DNA of 64,000 nucleotides from DATLMR01 sp964615905 (GTDB taxonomy: Bacteria; Acidobacteriota; Blastocatellia; UBA7656), in the NCBI GenBank assembly GCA_964615905.1, contig CAZTUB010000011.1, positions 62,001-126,000 on the forward strand, in the 5' to 3' direction. Every line of letters starts with the position of its first letter. Position 1 is the stretch's first letter. Below, piece after piece: positions 43,998 to 53,236 of this stretch. The position numbers and the translations under genes were made by a program. The notes below the pieces were generated by a model. That model was given only the letters and a program-made list of their open reading frames with translations. It did no database searches and was not told the origin of the DNA.

Positions 43998-45395
43998 TCA
44001 TTCCATTAATTTGTTCAATAGTTTGGGAATTTCATCATAACTGTCTACCCATATTACATTTAGTCCGAGATTATTCGCATCCTGCTCTTCGAGCACTTCC
44101 GCTATTTTCATAAAATCACTTGAGAACTGGTTGTCTTTGTCCTTGAGTCCCAGTTCCGAGATGTAACTGGAGATTTTATTTTGCTCAGATCTCTTCTTAA
44201 AGACGTAATGATTTAACACCCTATCTGGGTTCTTTCGCATAGACACGTCGAGCAGGCGACGCAGATTGGGGTCGGTCATGCTAAGGCCTACGAATAAGCA
44301 AAGATTCTGATTTAGATGATTCAGTTGAATCAGGTTAGACCAGCTGAACGAGTCTATGAATTGCGAGTGATAAGCATCTTCGCTAAACACTACTTCATGA
44401 TCTTTCGACAAACGCCCTGACCGGGGCAAGAAGCCGTGCGCGTGATAGATGGGCAATTCTGAAGGGGCGCACCTCTGGCCCTCTCTGAAAATAGATTTAT
44501 GTTTTATCACGCTTTTCTTTAAATTCGCTTCGATAAGATCATCAAAGTTGAACGTTATGATCGAATGCAATGATTCGCGCGAGCGTTGCGGACGGCATAG
44601 CTCTACTATTGAATTAATAAGATCGCTTGTTGTCGGATCGGTCTTATAAAGGGCCTTTCTAACATGCTCTAAGAAATCGTTGCCCAACCCGTTCTTCAAA
44701 TACTGCGCGATCATCAACGGTGAAGGGTTGAAGTATTTCTGATAGAGTTCCGCGAGCTTCTCTTGCAGGCCGCCTGTTTTGAGCCTTGTGTTATCAACAG
44801 TCTGCTTGTGAAACAGATCATTTAACAGCGCTTTCAAAAGTAAATCCCAGGGGGGAATTCCGGCTCCCATTGAAATGCCAGCCCCGCAAAACAGTGTAAG
44901 GTTTCCGTTTATATATTCCGTTCTGATCTTACCGAGTTGAATATCGAGCGATGTTTCTTTGGCTTCCCTTGTAAACTCCTTTGCATCGTCCTTTTTGGTT
45001 TTCGATCTCTTGGGGTTCAAGGCTAAAACCAATTGCTTAAACCCGTCTTCAAACGATTGCCTGAAGTCGGCGTAGAGCCGATCCTGTAAAAAAACCGGGA
45101 TTTCACAATCCTCAATTAGAACCGGCAAGATATTATTCCTGCTTGTCCATACCTCCTTCATAGCAAAAGCGGATAATTCCTGCTGCACCCAGCGAGACTG
45201 GTTATAAGATTTCGACAAAACGGCTACTATGTAATCGGCCAGCGCCAGCCCTTCGTCGGTTTTCTCTATAAAATTCTCCCCGACCTTTATGTTCAGTGTA
45301 TCTATCCAGGGTTCATACCCAGCATTTTTCAGAGCCTCTGCTAGGTTGTGAGCGAAGATTTTGTCTTGATGCGAATAGCTTATAAAGACCTTCAT
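43998..45395 (-). CDS. TIR-SIR2 fusion protein, candidate antiphage NADase
   Basis: 465 aa. A strong GGAGG immediately before the ATG at 45395 sets the start. The N-terminal TIR domain (1-125, MKVFISYSHQDK) has the candidate catalytic Glu73 (SRWVQQELSAF). A SIR2-type NAD domain follows: GAGIS at 171-175, FNFDD near 290, and the candidate catalytic His in YHAHG near 325. Both domains consume or bind NAD in bacterial defence proteins, where activation starves infected cells. The gene is clearly AT-richer than its neighbours and stands alone, which suggests horizontal transfer. No companion defence gene is adjacent. Confidence 0.85.
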   Translation of the reverse strand: MKVFISYSHQDKIFAHNLAEALKNAGYEPWIDTLNIKVGENFIEKTDEGLALADYIVAVLSKSYNQSRWVQQELSAFAMKEVWTSRNNILPVLIEDCEIPVFLQDRLYADFRQSFEDGFKQLVLALNPKRSKTKKDDAKEFTREAKETSLDIQLGKIRTEYINGNLTLFCGAGISMGAGIPPWDLLLKALLNDLFHKQTVDNTRLKTGGLQEKLAELYQKYFNPSPLMIAQYLKNGLGNDFLEHVRKALYKTDPTTSDLINSIVELCRPQRSRESLHSIITFNFDDLIEANLKKSVIKHKSIFREGQRCAPSELPIYHAHGFLPRSGRLSKDHEVVFSEDAYHSQFIDSFSWSNLIQLNHLNQNLCLFVGLSMTDPNLRRLLDVSMRKNPDRVLNHYVFKKRSEQNKISSYISELGLKDKDNQFSSDFMKIAEVLEEQDANNLGLNVIWVDSYDEIPKLLNKLME

Positions 45396-45719
45396 ACTAC
45401 CTCCAGCCGGGGCATCTAGTGGCATCCAGGAGCTTCAATAAAATCTTTAGAACCTACTTGCTGCGCATTATATCTCAAACAGGTCAAATCAATGAGCGGC
45501 ATCGAGATGACAGGGCAAGCTGCCAACAGAGGTGAAAGCCGTCAGGTATGTTGTCTTTGTAATGCAAACCGAGCAAATTCTTGACACTAGAAAATCCGGG
45601 AAGTTATCATATGACGAGCTTCCAGGAACGCAACCCGTGACAAAGTTTATTAGACGCGCTCTAGTGGAGTCCAGGCTCAACCCGTTTAACAGTTCGCAAG
45701 CCATGCTCGAAGGAACCTT
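45396..45719. other. Upstream region of the TIR-SIR2 gene
   Basis: 324 bp. On the minus strand a perfect TATAAT (45467-45472) is a likely -10 box of the TIR-SIR2 gene, without a good -35. Two short overlapping open frames on opposite strands (45532-45723 and 45489-45728) are not convincing as genes. This AT-richer stretch may mark the edge of an acquired segment. Confidence 0.4.
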
Positions 45720-47558
45720 ATGAAGCAATTCTCACTCGCGCTCGTTTTTCTAGCACTGCTCGGCACCACGGCACTCGCCTCCGGCCCCGCGTCAAACGGC
45801 AAGTTCATGCCCGTCGAAGAGGTTCGCGCAGGTATGAAAGGCCACGGCTTCTCCGTCTTTCAAGGCAACAAGCCTGAGCGCTTCGAGGTCGAGATCCTCG
45901 GCCAGCTCCAGGGGTTCAACAACCCCCGCCAGAGCATCATCATCGCGCGGTTGAGCGGCCCGCTTGTTGACCGTACCAGCGTATTTGCCGGGATGAGCGG
46001 CTCGCCCGTCTACATCGACGGCAAGCTGATAGGCGCGGTGGCTTACGCCTTCCCGTTCGCCAAAGAGCCTATAGCTGGCATACAGCCGATTCAGTACATG
46101 ATAGACATATTCGAGCGCGGCGCGCAGGAAGGCAAACGCGTTGGCCAGCGACTGAGCTTTAACACGCTCACCGCGACCGCTTCGGAAGTCGTCGCGCCCA
46201 CTTCGCCCGCCGGTCGCGTTTCGCCGAGCGCGGCCACAAACCCCGCGATGGTTCCTTATATCGGGCAGACGATTGTGCCGATTGCGACTCCGGTCACCTT
46301 TTCGGGCGTGCCGCAGTCGGTCGTCGATATGTTCGCCGAAGACCTGAAAAAGATCGGCCTGCAACCTATGGCAGGCCTCGGCGGCGGAACAGGCATGGGC
46401 CCGATGGTCGCCGCCGACGAGACGACGCTCGCGCCTGGCACTTCCGTAAGCGTCCAGCTCACGCGAGGCGATGTGAACATAGCGGCGGCCGGGACGGTGA
46501 CTTATCGCGACGGCGACCGCATATACGCCTTTGGCCACCCGTTCCTCGGAAGCGGCCAGACCTCCTGGCCGATGGCCGAATCGGGCGTGGTCACGGTCGT
46601 GCCGAATCTCAACAACTCGTTCAAGCTCTCGACAAGCGGAAACCTTGTCGGCGCGATCAGCCAGGACCGCTCGACAGGCGTCTTCGGCAAGCTCGGCGAG
46701 AAGCCGCGCATGGTCCCGGTCGAGCTGAAAGTCCACACGAGCCGCAACAAGACCGAAACCTACAACTTCGAGATGGTGTCGGATTCATTCCTGACGCCGC
46801 TTCTGATGAAGATCGCTATGATCTCGGCCATCTCCGCGACCGAGCGCGAGGTCGGCAATCACACCGTAAAGCTCGCTGGCCGCATTCTTGTCGACGGCCA
46901 GCCGGACGTTGTGCTCGATAACAGCTTCTCCATGCCGGGCGGCGCGGTGATCTTTGCGAGCATGGCCGTCGAGCGCCCGCTCGCGATACTGCTCAACAGC
47001 GGGTTCGACGCGGTCGATCTTCGCAAGATCGAAGTCGAAGTGACCTCCACAGACAGCCGCTCAAGCGGCTCGCTCTCGCGGTTGTGGGTCGATAAGACGG
47101 AGGTCCGCCGGGGTGAGTCGATTGAGATACAGGCTTTCGCTCGCAACGATAACGGCAACGAGTTCGTCGAGCGAATACCGTTTGAGATACCTGCTGACGC
47201 GCCGACAGGGCAGCTTGTCATCATCGTCGGCGACGGCGCTTCGATAAACCAGTCGGAACGCGCCCAGCCCACGGCAGACTTTGTGCCCAAAGACCTGGGC
47301 CAACTCGTTCGCGCGATCAACAAGCTCAAGAAGAACAACCGCCTTTACGTCAAAGTGCTGCGCGCGGGTGACGGCGCAATCGTCAACAACGAAGAGATGC
47401 CGACGCTGCCGCCTTCAGTGCTCGCAACGCTCGGGTCGCAACGCACGTCGGGCGGTTACACGCCGCTGTCGGTTGCGACTCTGGTCGAGCGCGAGCTTCC
47501 GCCGTCGCAGTTCGTTATAAGCGGCCAGCAGTCAATCGTCATCAACGTGGTCAAGTGA
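45720..47558 (+). CDS. Exported SpoIVB-type S55 peptidase-domain protein
   Basis: 612 aa. The signal peptide (1-21) is followed by an S55 domain: FMPVEEVRAGMKGHGFSVFQG starts it and GMSGSPVYIDGKLIGA at 91-106 holds the candidate nucleophile Ser95. Further S55 features are AFGHPFL and the surrounding histidine. The C-terminal half (about 370-612) is beta-rich and unknown. Such proteins outside spore formers are common in Acidobacteria and act in the periplasm, substrate unknown. An intrinsic terminator follows. Confidence 0.85.
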   Translation: MKQFSLALVFLALLGTTALASGPASNGKFMPVEEVRAGMKGHGFSVFQGNKPERFEVEILGQLQGFNNPRQSIIIARLSGPLVDRTSVFAGMSGSPVYIDGKLIGAVAYAFPFAKEPIAGIQPIQYMIDIFERGAQEGKRVGQRLSFNTLTATASEVVAPTSPAGRVSPSAATNPAMVPYIGQTIVPIATPVTFSGVPQSVVDMFAEDLKKIGLQPMAGLGGGTGMGPMVAADETTLAPGTSVSVQLTRGDVNIAAAGTVTYRDGDRIYAFGHPFLGSGQTSWPMAESGVVTVVPNLNNSFKLSTSGNLVGAISQDRSTGVFGKLGEKPRMVPVELKVHTSRNKTETYNFEMVSDSFLTPLLMKIAMISAISATEREVGNHTVKLAGRILVDGQPDVVLDNSFSMPGGAVIFASMAVERPLAILLNSGFDAVDLRKIEVEVTSTDSRSSGSLSRLWVDKTEVRRGESIEIQAFARNDNGNEFVERIPFEIPADAPTGQLVIIVGDGASINQSERAQPTADFVPKDLGQLVRAINKLKKNNRLYVKVLRAGDGAIVNNEEMPTLPPSVLATLGSQRTSGGYTPLSVATLVERELPPSQFVISGQQSIVINVVK

Positions 47559-47631
47559 CCGGGAGCTTATTAGAGAATCGCTTTTGTTGATAGAGGCGGC
47601 CCGCTCGCTCCACCGTTTGGTTCGAATTTGG

Positions 47632-47660
47632 AAAGGCCCGCGCCGGTTGCGGGCCTTTGT
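47632..47660 (+). terminator. Intrinsic terminator after the S55 gene
   Basis: AAAGGCCCGC, a 7-nt loop and GCGGGCCTTT form a 10-bp stem with a short T-rich end. It lies 73 bp past the stop at 47558 and just before the next gene. Confidence 0.8.
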
Positions 47661-47677
47661 GTTGAAAGGAACTTGTG

Positions 47678-49903
47678 ATGCAAAGATGCGCGGCTCTTCC
47701 GAGAGCCTTAACCCTTCCCGGAATCTTCTTTGTCGCCCTGGCCGTTCTCTTCTCTCATGACGCCGCGTATGCCGGGGGACCCGTCTTCTGGGAGATTGCC
47801 AAGCAACAGGACATAGTCAAGGGCGACGCGCGCGGAGTGTCGATAGCCGAAAACGGCGGGATCACGCTCGCCCCGGCTTACAGCCTCGTATACGACACCA
47901 AAGAGGCGTACATCTGGTCGTCTGCTACGGACGCGGCGGGCAACATCTATCTCGGCACGGGCCACGAGGGGCGCATCTTCAAGGTCGACCCGACGGGAGC
48001 CGGGCGCATGCTTCTGGACACTTCAGAGCTTGACGTGACGGCTCTTGCGACCGACGCGCAGGGGAACGTCTATGCGGGCACATCGCCCGACGGGAAGATT
48101 TACAAGATCACGCCCGACGGCGCGCAGGCGGTATTTTATGACCCCTCGGACAAGTACATCTGGTCGCTTATGTTCGATCAAGCCACCTCTTCGCTCTACG
48201 CGGGGACCGGCGACAAGGGCATCATCTACCGCATAGACGCGGCGGGCAAAGCGACAGTGGCCGCAGACACAGCCGAGACGAATATCGTCGCGCTTGCGCT
48301 CGATAAGAGCGGCAACCTGCTGGCGGGAACAGACCCCGGCGGGCTTGTTCTTCGCATATCGCCCGACGGCAAGACCTTTGCGCTTTTCGATTCGCCTATG
48401 CAGGAAGTACACGCGCTCGCCATGTCGTCCGACGGCTCTATCTACGCGCTAGGCATAAACCAGCAAGCCTCTGTGCAAAGAGCGGCGAGCGTCGGCACGT
48501 CATCGAGCACGAGTATATCGAGCGAAGGCGTCATCACGATCTCGACTTCCGACGAGCAGGATACGCAGGCGGCGATTCAGTCTGTCGATCTTTCATCGCT
48601 TTCAAGTCAACAGCGCCGCGCTTCGGCTTCGGGCGCGCGCAGCGCTGTCTTTCGCATCTTCCCCGACGGCGGCAACCAGGCTTACTGGAGTTCTTCGGAT
48701 GCGGTCGCATTTGGGATCGAGCCCCTGACCGACGGGCGCGTGCTGGTCGGGACCGGGAGCAAAGGGCGCATATACTCTGTCGCCCCCGACCGCTCTCAGA
48801 CTCTGCTGATTCAATCACCCGAAGACCAGACCTCGACGATTTTTGCCGTTAAAGATAACCTCTACGCCACGTCGAGCAACCTGGGCCGGTTGTACCGCAT
48901 AGGCCGCCAGCCCGTGACCGAAGGTACGTACACCTCGCCCGTTCACGACACAAAATTCGCGGGCCAGTGGGGAATGATAAACTGGCGCGGGTCCGGCAAT
49001 ATCGAATTGCAGACGCGCACGGGCAACACCGAAAGCCCCGACGCTACGTGGAGCGACTGGTCCGCCGCATACCGCAACCCGGCGGGCGAGCAGGTAGCAA
49101 GCCCTCGCGCGCGGTTTATTCAATGGCGCGCGACGCTGCGCACCAATCAATCGAACACGGCTCCGGCCGCGCGGCTGCATTCGGTGGTCGTGGCCTACCT
49201 GCCCCGCAATCAGGCTCCCGAAATCAGCTCCGTCACGGTGCTGTCGCCGGGCGTAGCCATGCAAGAGCAGATGCTTGCAGTCGATCCGTCAATCGCAAGC
49301 TCCGGGCTCGACCCGCAGGTATTCGGCGTGGTGACGAGCATCCCGCCGCGCAGGTTCTTTCAAAAAGGCGCTCGCTCGATAACCTGGCAGGCCTCGGACC
49401 CTAACGGCGACACGCTTGTCTACACGATACTTTATCGAACTCCGGGCGACGATCAATGGCACCTGCTTGCAGAAAATCTATCGCAATCCTATTACACAAT
49501 CGACGGCAACCGGCTGCCCGACAGCCCGTACCAGTTCAAGGTGCAGGCAAGCGACAGCCCCAGCAACCCCGAGGGCGCTGCGCTCGCGCAGGAAGAGGTG
49601 ACCGATGCCGTTGAGATAGACAACACCCCGCCTTCGGTCAAAGCGGGCTCGCCTTCCAGAAACGCTCAAACGACCGAAGTGACATTCGACGTTGCCGACA
49701 CGACAAGCCGTATAATCAGAGGCGAGTATAGCGTGGACGGCGGTGAGTGGAAGATCGTCTTTCCCGTAGACGGCATAGCCGATTCGCTCATAGAGAGCTT
49801 CCGCCTGCGCGTCACCTTCGACAAGCCGGGCGAGCACGTCATCGCGTTTCGCTGCAATGACTCAAGCCTTAACGTAGGCACGAGCAAGATCACGGTCAGG
49901 TAA
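47678..49903 (+). CDS. Exported beta-propeller protein with a C-terminal beta-sandwich
   Basis: 741 aa. A signal peptide (about 1-30, ending AYAGG) is followed by a seven-blade-like propeller whose repeats read IYLGTGHEGRIFKVDPTG, VYAGTSPDGKIYKITPDG and LYAGTGDKGIIYRID (about 75-430). A second region (about 430-741) includes a WSDW stretch and an Ig/fibronectin-like fold (TPPSVKAGSPSRNAQTTEVT). Probably a surface or periplasmic binding scaffold. The ATG at 47678 follows AAAGGA. Its stop codon TAA (49901-49903) is the first bases of a heptamer repeat unit. Confidence 0.8.
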   Translation: MQRCAALPRALTLPGIFFVALAVLFSHDAAYAGGPVFWEIAKQQDIVKGDARGVSIAENGGITLAPAYSLVYDTKEAYIWSSATDAAGNIYLGTGHEGRIFKVDPTGAGRMLLDTSELDVTALATDAQGNVYAGTSPDGKIYKITPDGAQAVFYDPSDKYIWSLMFDQATSSLYAGTGDKGIIYRIDAAGKATVAADTAETNIVALALDKSGNLLAGTDPGGLVLRISPDGKTFALFDSPMQEVHALAMSSDGSIYALGINQQASVQRAASVGTSSSTSISSEGVITISTSDEQDTQAAIQSVDLSSLSSQQRRASASGARSAVFRIFPDGGNQAYWSSSDAVAFGIEPLTDGRVLVGTGSKGRIYSVAPDRSQTLLIQSPEDQTSTIFAVKDNLYATSSNLGRLYRIGRQPVTEGTYTSPVHDTKFAGQWGMINWRGSGNIELQTRTGNTESPDATWSDWSAAYRNPAGEQVASPRARFIQWRATLRTNQSNTAPAARLHSVVVAYLPRNQAPEISSVTVLSPGVAMQEQMLAVDPSIASSGLDPQVFGVVTSIPPRRFFQKGARSITWQASDPNGDTLVYTILYRTPGDDQWHLLAENLSQSYYTIDGNRLPDSPYQFKVQASDSPSNPEGAALAQEEVTDAVEIDNTPPSVKAGSPSRNAQTTEVTFDVADTTSRIIRGEYSVDGGEWKIVFPVDGIADSLIESFRLRVTFDKPGEHVIAFRCNDSSLNVGTSKITVR

Positions 49904-50012
49904 ACAGTGAATCGGGGAAAGTAAACAGTGACGAGTGACAAGTGACAAGAAAGAGGCAAGGGCCAAGCCCTGCTCCGGCCCTTCTTGTCACTTGTCACTG
50001 TTTACTTGTCAC
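49900..50012. repeat. Heptamer hairpin element 7
   Basis: An outlying GTAAACA at 49900 precedes GTAAACA, GTGACGA, GTGACAA and GTGACAAG (49921-49949). The right arm is CTTGTCAC, TTGTCAC, TGTTTAC, TTGTCAC (49984-50012). It stands between converging genes and supplies the stop of both: TAA at 49901-49903 for the plus gene and TGA at 49995-49997 for the minus gene. Confidence 0.9.
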
Positions 50013-51107
50013 TTCTCTTAATGTTTCCGCCAGTCGTCGCGCGACAAGCTCGTGCCAGATTCGATTCGGGTGGCCGTCAATCGGTATCTTCAGCTCTTGC
50101 GTGGTGAGCCCTGTGGCCGCGAGGTCATCAACTATGTCGACGACTACCGCGCCATCGCGCCCTGAAAAGACAGCCGCCACCTGGTTGTGAATCCGTTTGA
50201 ACTCGTCAGGGTAATCTTTAAACGTCTGGTTCTCTTCCCTTGTCCAATCGGGAAAGAGGATCACGACAAGCGGCACCCCCCTGTTGCGGCAGGCTTCGTG
50301 AAAGGCGATAAGCGCGCCCTTGCACGATTGCCACGCCTCGAACCGCTCCGAGTAGGATTTCAGCTTCAGATCGTAAGAGTATTTCGTGACCTTATCTTTC
50401 TCTATCCAGTTCGCGGCCTGTCCGACCAGCCTCGCCAGTCGAAGGTTGCGCTCCACTTCGCGGAACCGGCTGCTCTCGGTCAAATCGAGCAGCCAGCTCT
50501 GGTCGCGCAACCTGTTGCGCAGTATCGCGCGGTTGTTGTAATAAGCGACCTCCGCGTCATTGCCGACCGTGAAGCCAAGCACGACCACATCCGGGTTCAG
50601 CTCCATCATCTTTCGCTCCTCGAAGTAGCGGAACTCTTCGTATGTGTTCGCGCCGTCGTGGCCCGTGTTTATCGTCTCGTATCGCGGGCCGCCCTCGGTG
50701 TTTAGCATCCGTTCAAGCTGCGCGAGGAAAACGTCTTCGTCATTTACGGCTTTGCCGAAAACGTACGAGTCGCCGACGGCGACCACGCGCACGGTGCCTT
50801 CGGGCTTGGCGGGCGAGAACTCTTTGCCGCGCCACCCGGCGGAATTTATCGTCACAAAAGCGCCCGCGCGATACCCGCTCCAGCCGGGCGTGTATTCGTA
50901 ACCGATGATGTTGTTGGCCGCTTGCTGCAAGCCCTCGTCCTGGCGAAGCTCGCGCGGCAAACCGAGCAGCCGCAACGCTACTTCGAACAACGCGAGAAAG
51001 ATCACCATTATCACAAGCGTGAACAGAACCTGTTTCTTCTTGGAGATGTTGATGTCGGGCCGGGCAGGCTGTTCGGTCGATTTTTCCGGTTCAGGGTTTG
51101 TCGCCAT
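49995..51107 (-). CDS. Membrane-anchored SGNH/GDSL hydrolase
   Basis: 370 aa. One membrane helix (about 25-48) anchors the protein. The SGNH nucleophile motif GDSYVFG is near residue 111, with TVGND farther on as the Asn block and DGHPNRIWH as the catalytic Asp/His block. Such enzymes deacetylate or esterify surface glycans. It diverges from the small membrane protein/carbamoyltransferase operon at 51220, a frequent neighbourhood in polysaccharide modification. The ATG at 51107 has GAGGACC upstream; the frame is open further but without family support. The final residues VTSKQ and the stop come from heptamer repeats. Confidence 0.82.
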   Translation of the reverse strand: MATNPEPEKSTEQPARPDINISKKKQVLFTLVIMVIFLALFEVALRLLGLPRELRQDEGLQQAANNIIGYEYTPGWSGYRAGAFVTINSAGWRGKEFSPAKPEGTVRVVAVGDSYVFGKAVNDEDVFLAQLERMLNTEGGPRYETINTGHDGANTYEEFRYFEERKMMELNPDVVVLGFTVGNDAEVAYYNNRAILRNRLRDQSWLLDLTESSRFREVERNLRLARLVGQAANWIEKDKVTKYSYDLKLKSYSERFEAWQSCKGALIAFHEACRNRGVPLVVILFPDWTREENQTFKDYPDEFKRIHNQVAAVFSGRDGAVVVDIVDDLAATGLTTQELKIPIDGHPNRIWHELVARRLAETLREVTSKQ

Positions 51108-51219
51108 ATTTGACTGGTCCTCGCCGGAAAGTAAGCCGAACCGCGCGCGCGGTGTCAAGCCAGCTTCCGACAGCCTTGCAATCCACAGCCGCAGGCTAAT
51201 AGAATTTACCGTTCCCATC

Positions 51220-51459
51220 ATGAAGAACTTTTTTAAAAGCCTGTGGAACCGCTGGAAACGTGTCGCGCACGTAATCGGTCGCTTCCAGACAAGGGTCCTG
51301 TTGACCCTGTTTTACTTTCTGATAGTAGGCCCGACCTCTCTAGCCATAAAGCTGGTTCGCCACGACCCGCTCAGGCTGCGCAGACGGGAGAGCGCGCATT
51401 ATTGGGAAGATTACGAAGCGGTCGGCTCTGAGAAAGACCAGGCGCGGCGTCAGTTCTAA
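51220..51459 (+). CDS. Small membrane protein of a carbamoyltransferase cassette (SxtJ-like, tentative)
   Basis: 79 aa. A basic amphipathic N terminus precedes one membrane helix (about 27-45, VLLTLFYFLIVGPTSLAIKL); HDPLRLRR and SAHYW follow. Size, helix and DPL/YW motifs resemble the C-terminal part of SxtJ-type proteins, which accompany SxtI carbamoyltransferases; if so this copy is shorter than usual (about 130 aa). It lies 11 bp before the carbamoyltransferase start, so it is in the same operon. No ribosome-binding site is obvious, which leaves the start uncertain. Confidence 0.65.
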   Translation: MKNFFKSLWNRWKRVAHVIGRFQTRVLLTLFYFLIVGPTSLAIKLVRHDPLRLRRRESAHYWEDYEAVGSEKDQARRQF

Positions 51460-51470
51460 AAGACACTTTA

Positions 51471-53210
51471 ATGAACATACTGGGTATATCATGCTTTTAT
51501 CACGATGCGGCGGCCTGCTTGATTCAAGACGGTCGCATCGTCGCCGCCGCTTCCGAAGAGAGATTCACGCGCAAGAAACACGATTCGAGCTTCCCGGCCA
51601 ACGCCATTAGCTACTGCCTCGAAGCGGGCGGTATCACAACGGGCGAGCTCGACTACGTCGGTTTTTACGACAAGCCGCTTTTGAAATTCGAGCGCATCGT
51701 CACCTCTTACATCTCTACCTTTCCGCGCTCCTACCGCGCCTTCATGCAGGCGGTCCAGGTATGGCTGCGCGAGAAGCTCTGGACGAAAGACCTGATCGCA
51801 AGAGAGCTTGCCTATAAGGGCGAGATACTGTTTGCCGAGCACCACCTGTCGCACGCGGCGAGCGCGTTTCTAGTCTCGCCTTTTGACGAAGCGGCCATCA
51901 TGGTCGTCGACGGCGTAGGCGAATGGGCAACGGCGAGCCTTGCCGCCGGGCGCGGAAACAAGATCGAGATGCTCAAGCAGATCAACTACCCGCATTCGCT
52001 CGGTCTGCTCTACAGCGCTTTCACATACTACCTCGGGTTCAAGGTCAACAGCGCCGAGTATAAAGTGATGGGGCTGGCCCCGTATGGCGCTCCCCAATAC
52101 TACGACCGGATCATGTCGGAGCTGATGGACGTTGCCGAAGACGGCAGCTTTCGTCTCAACATGGACTACTTCGAATACCAGCACGGGCTTCGCATGACGA
52201 ACGGCCGGTTCGACCGGTTGTTCGACGGCCCCGTGCGCCAGCCCGAATCCGCGCTCGACCAGCGGCATAAAGACATCGCGGCCAGCATTCAAAAGGTGAC
52301 CGAAGAGATCATGCTGCGCCTGGCGAGGAGCCTTCATAAAGAGACGGGCCTGACAAATCTCTGCCTGGCCGGTGGCGTGGCGCTCAACTGCGTCGCCAAC
52401 GGCAGGATACTTCGAGAAGGGCCGTTCGAGCATATCTTCATACAACCCGCGGCGGGCGACGCGGGCGGGGCAATCGGCGTGGCAAAGTATATCCACCACA
52501 CCCTGCTCGGTAACGCTCGCGACTCCCGTATGAGCCACGCATACCTGGGCCCTTCTTACTCGTCCGAGCAGGTCGAAAGCTTTCTGAAAGAGACGGGCGC
52601 GGTCTACACGAAACTGTGCAGGGGGGAGCTTGTCGAAAAGGTTGCGCGGCTTATCGCGGAACAGAATGTCATAGGCTGGTTTCAAGGCCGCATGGAGTTT
52701 GGCCCTCGCGCGCTCGGCAACCGCAGCATACTCGCCGACGCGCGCAACCCCGAAAACCAGACCCGCGTGAATATGAAGATAAAGTTCCGCGAGAGCTTTC
52801 GCCCGTTCGCCCCTGCGGTCCTCGAAGAGCGTTGCGCGGAGTTCTTTGACCTTGATCGCGACAGCCGCTATATGCTGCTTGTGGCCCAGGTCAAACCGGA
52901 CCGCAGAGTTATCCCCTCCGTGACGCACGTGGACGGGTCGGCGCGAATCCAGACCGTGTCGAATGATGAGAACCCGCTCTTTTACGAGCTCATAAAAGAG
53001 TTCGACCGGCTGACCGGAGTCCCGGTCATCATCAACACGTCGTTCAACGTGCGAAGCGAGCCCATAGTCTGCTCGCCACGCGATGCCTACCGCTGCTTCA
53101 TGCGAACGGGGATGGACTACCTTGTCATCGACCATTTCCTGCTGGCCAAACAGGACCAGCCCAGGCTTTCGGATGACGTTGATTGGCAGCAAGAGTTTGA
53201 GCTAGACTGA
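51471..53210 (+). CDS. Carbamoyltransferase (NodU/SxtI/TobZ family)
   Basis: 579 aa, typical length. The N-terminal Kae1-like domain (ISCFYHDAAACLIQDG near residue 5, AEHHLSHAASAFL near 123) builds carbamoyl-adenylate from carbamoyl phosphate and ATP. The C-terminal domain (NRSILADARNP and INTSFNVRSEPIV) transfers the carbamoyl group to a hydroxyl of a sugar or natural product. Flanked by the small SxtJ-like gene upstream and a DUF5989/SxtK-like gene downstream, and beside an SGNH hydrolase, it most likely decorates an exopolysaccharide or lipid-linked glycan. Confidence 0.9.
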   Translation: MNILGISCFYHDAAACLIQDGRIVAAASEERFTRKKHDSSFPANAISYCLEAGGITTGELDYVGFYDKPLLKFERIVTSYISTFPRSYRAFMQAVQVWLREKLWTKDLIARELAYKGEILFAEHHLSHAASAFLVSPFDEAAIMVVDGVGEWATASLAAGRGNKIEMLKQINYPHSLGLLYSAFTYYLGFKVNSAEYKVMGLAPYGAPQYYDRIMSELMDVAEDGSFRLNMDYFEYQHGLRMTNGRFDRLFDGPVRQPESALDQRHKDIAASIQKVTEEIMLRLARSLHKETGLTNLCLAGGVALNCVANGRILREGPFEHIFIQPAAGDAGGAIGVAKYIHHTLLGNARDSRMSHAYLGPSYSSEQVESFLKETGAVYTKLCRGELVEKVARLIAEQNVIGWFQGRMEFGPRALGNRSILADARNPENQTRVNMKIKFRESFRPFAPAVLEERCAEFFDLDRDSRYMLLVAQVKPDRRVIPSVTHVDGSARIQTVSNDENPLFYELIKEFDRLTGVPVIINTSFNVRSEPIVCSPRDAYRCFMRTGMDYLVIDHFLLAKQDQPRLSDDVDWQQEFELD

Positions 53211-53236
53211 GAGCCTTAACCGAACGGGAGGAAGGC

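Noticed and set aside
45532..45723. 63-codon frame ending in ATGA overlap with the S55 gene
   Set aside because: The overlap is suggestive, but the GTG start has no separate ribosome-binding site and the opposite strand is equally open; not enough for a gene call.
47615..47631. GGTTCGAAT stretch resembling a tRNA T arm
   Set aside because: No acceptor, D or anticodon arms can be formed around it.
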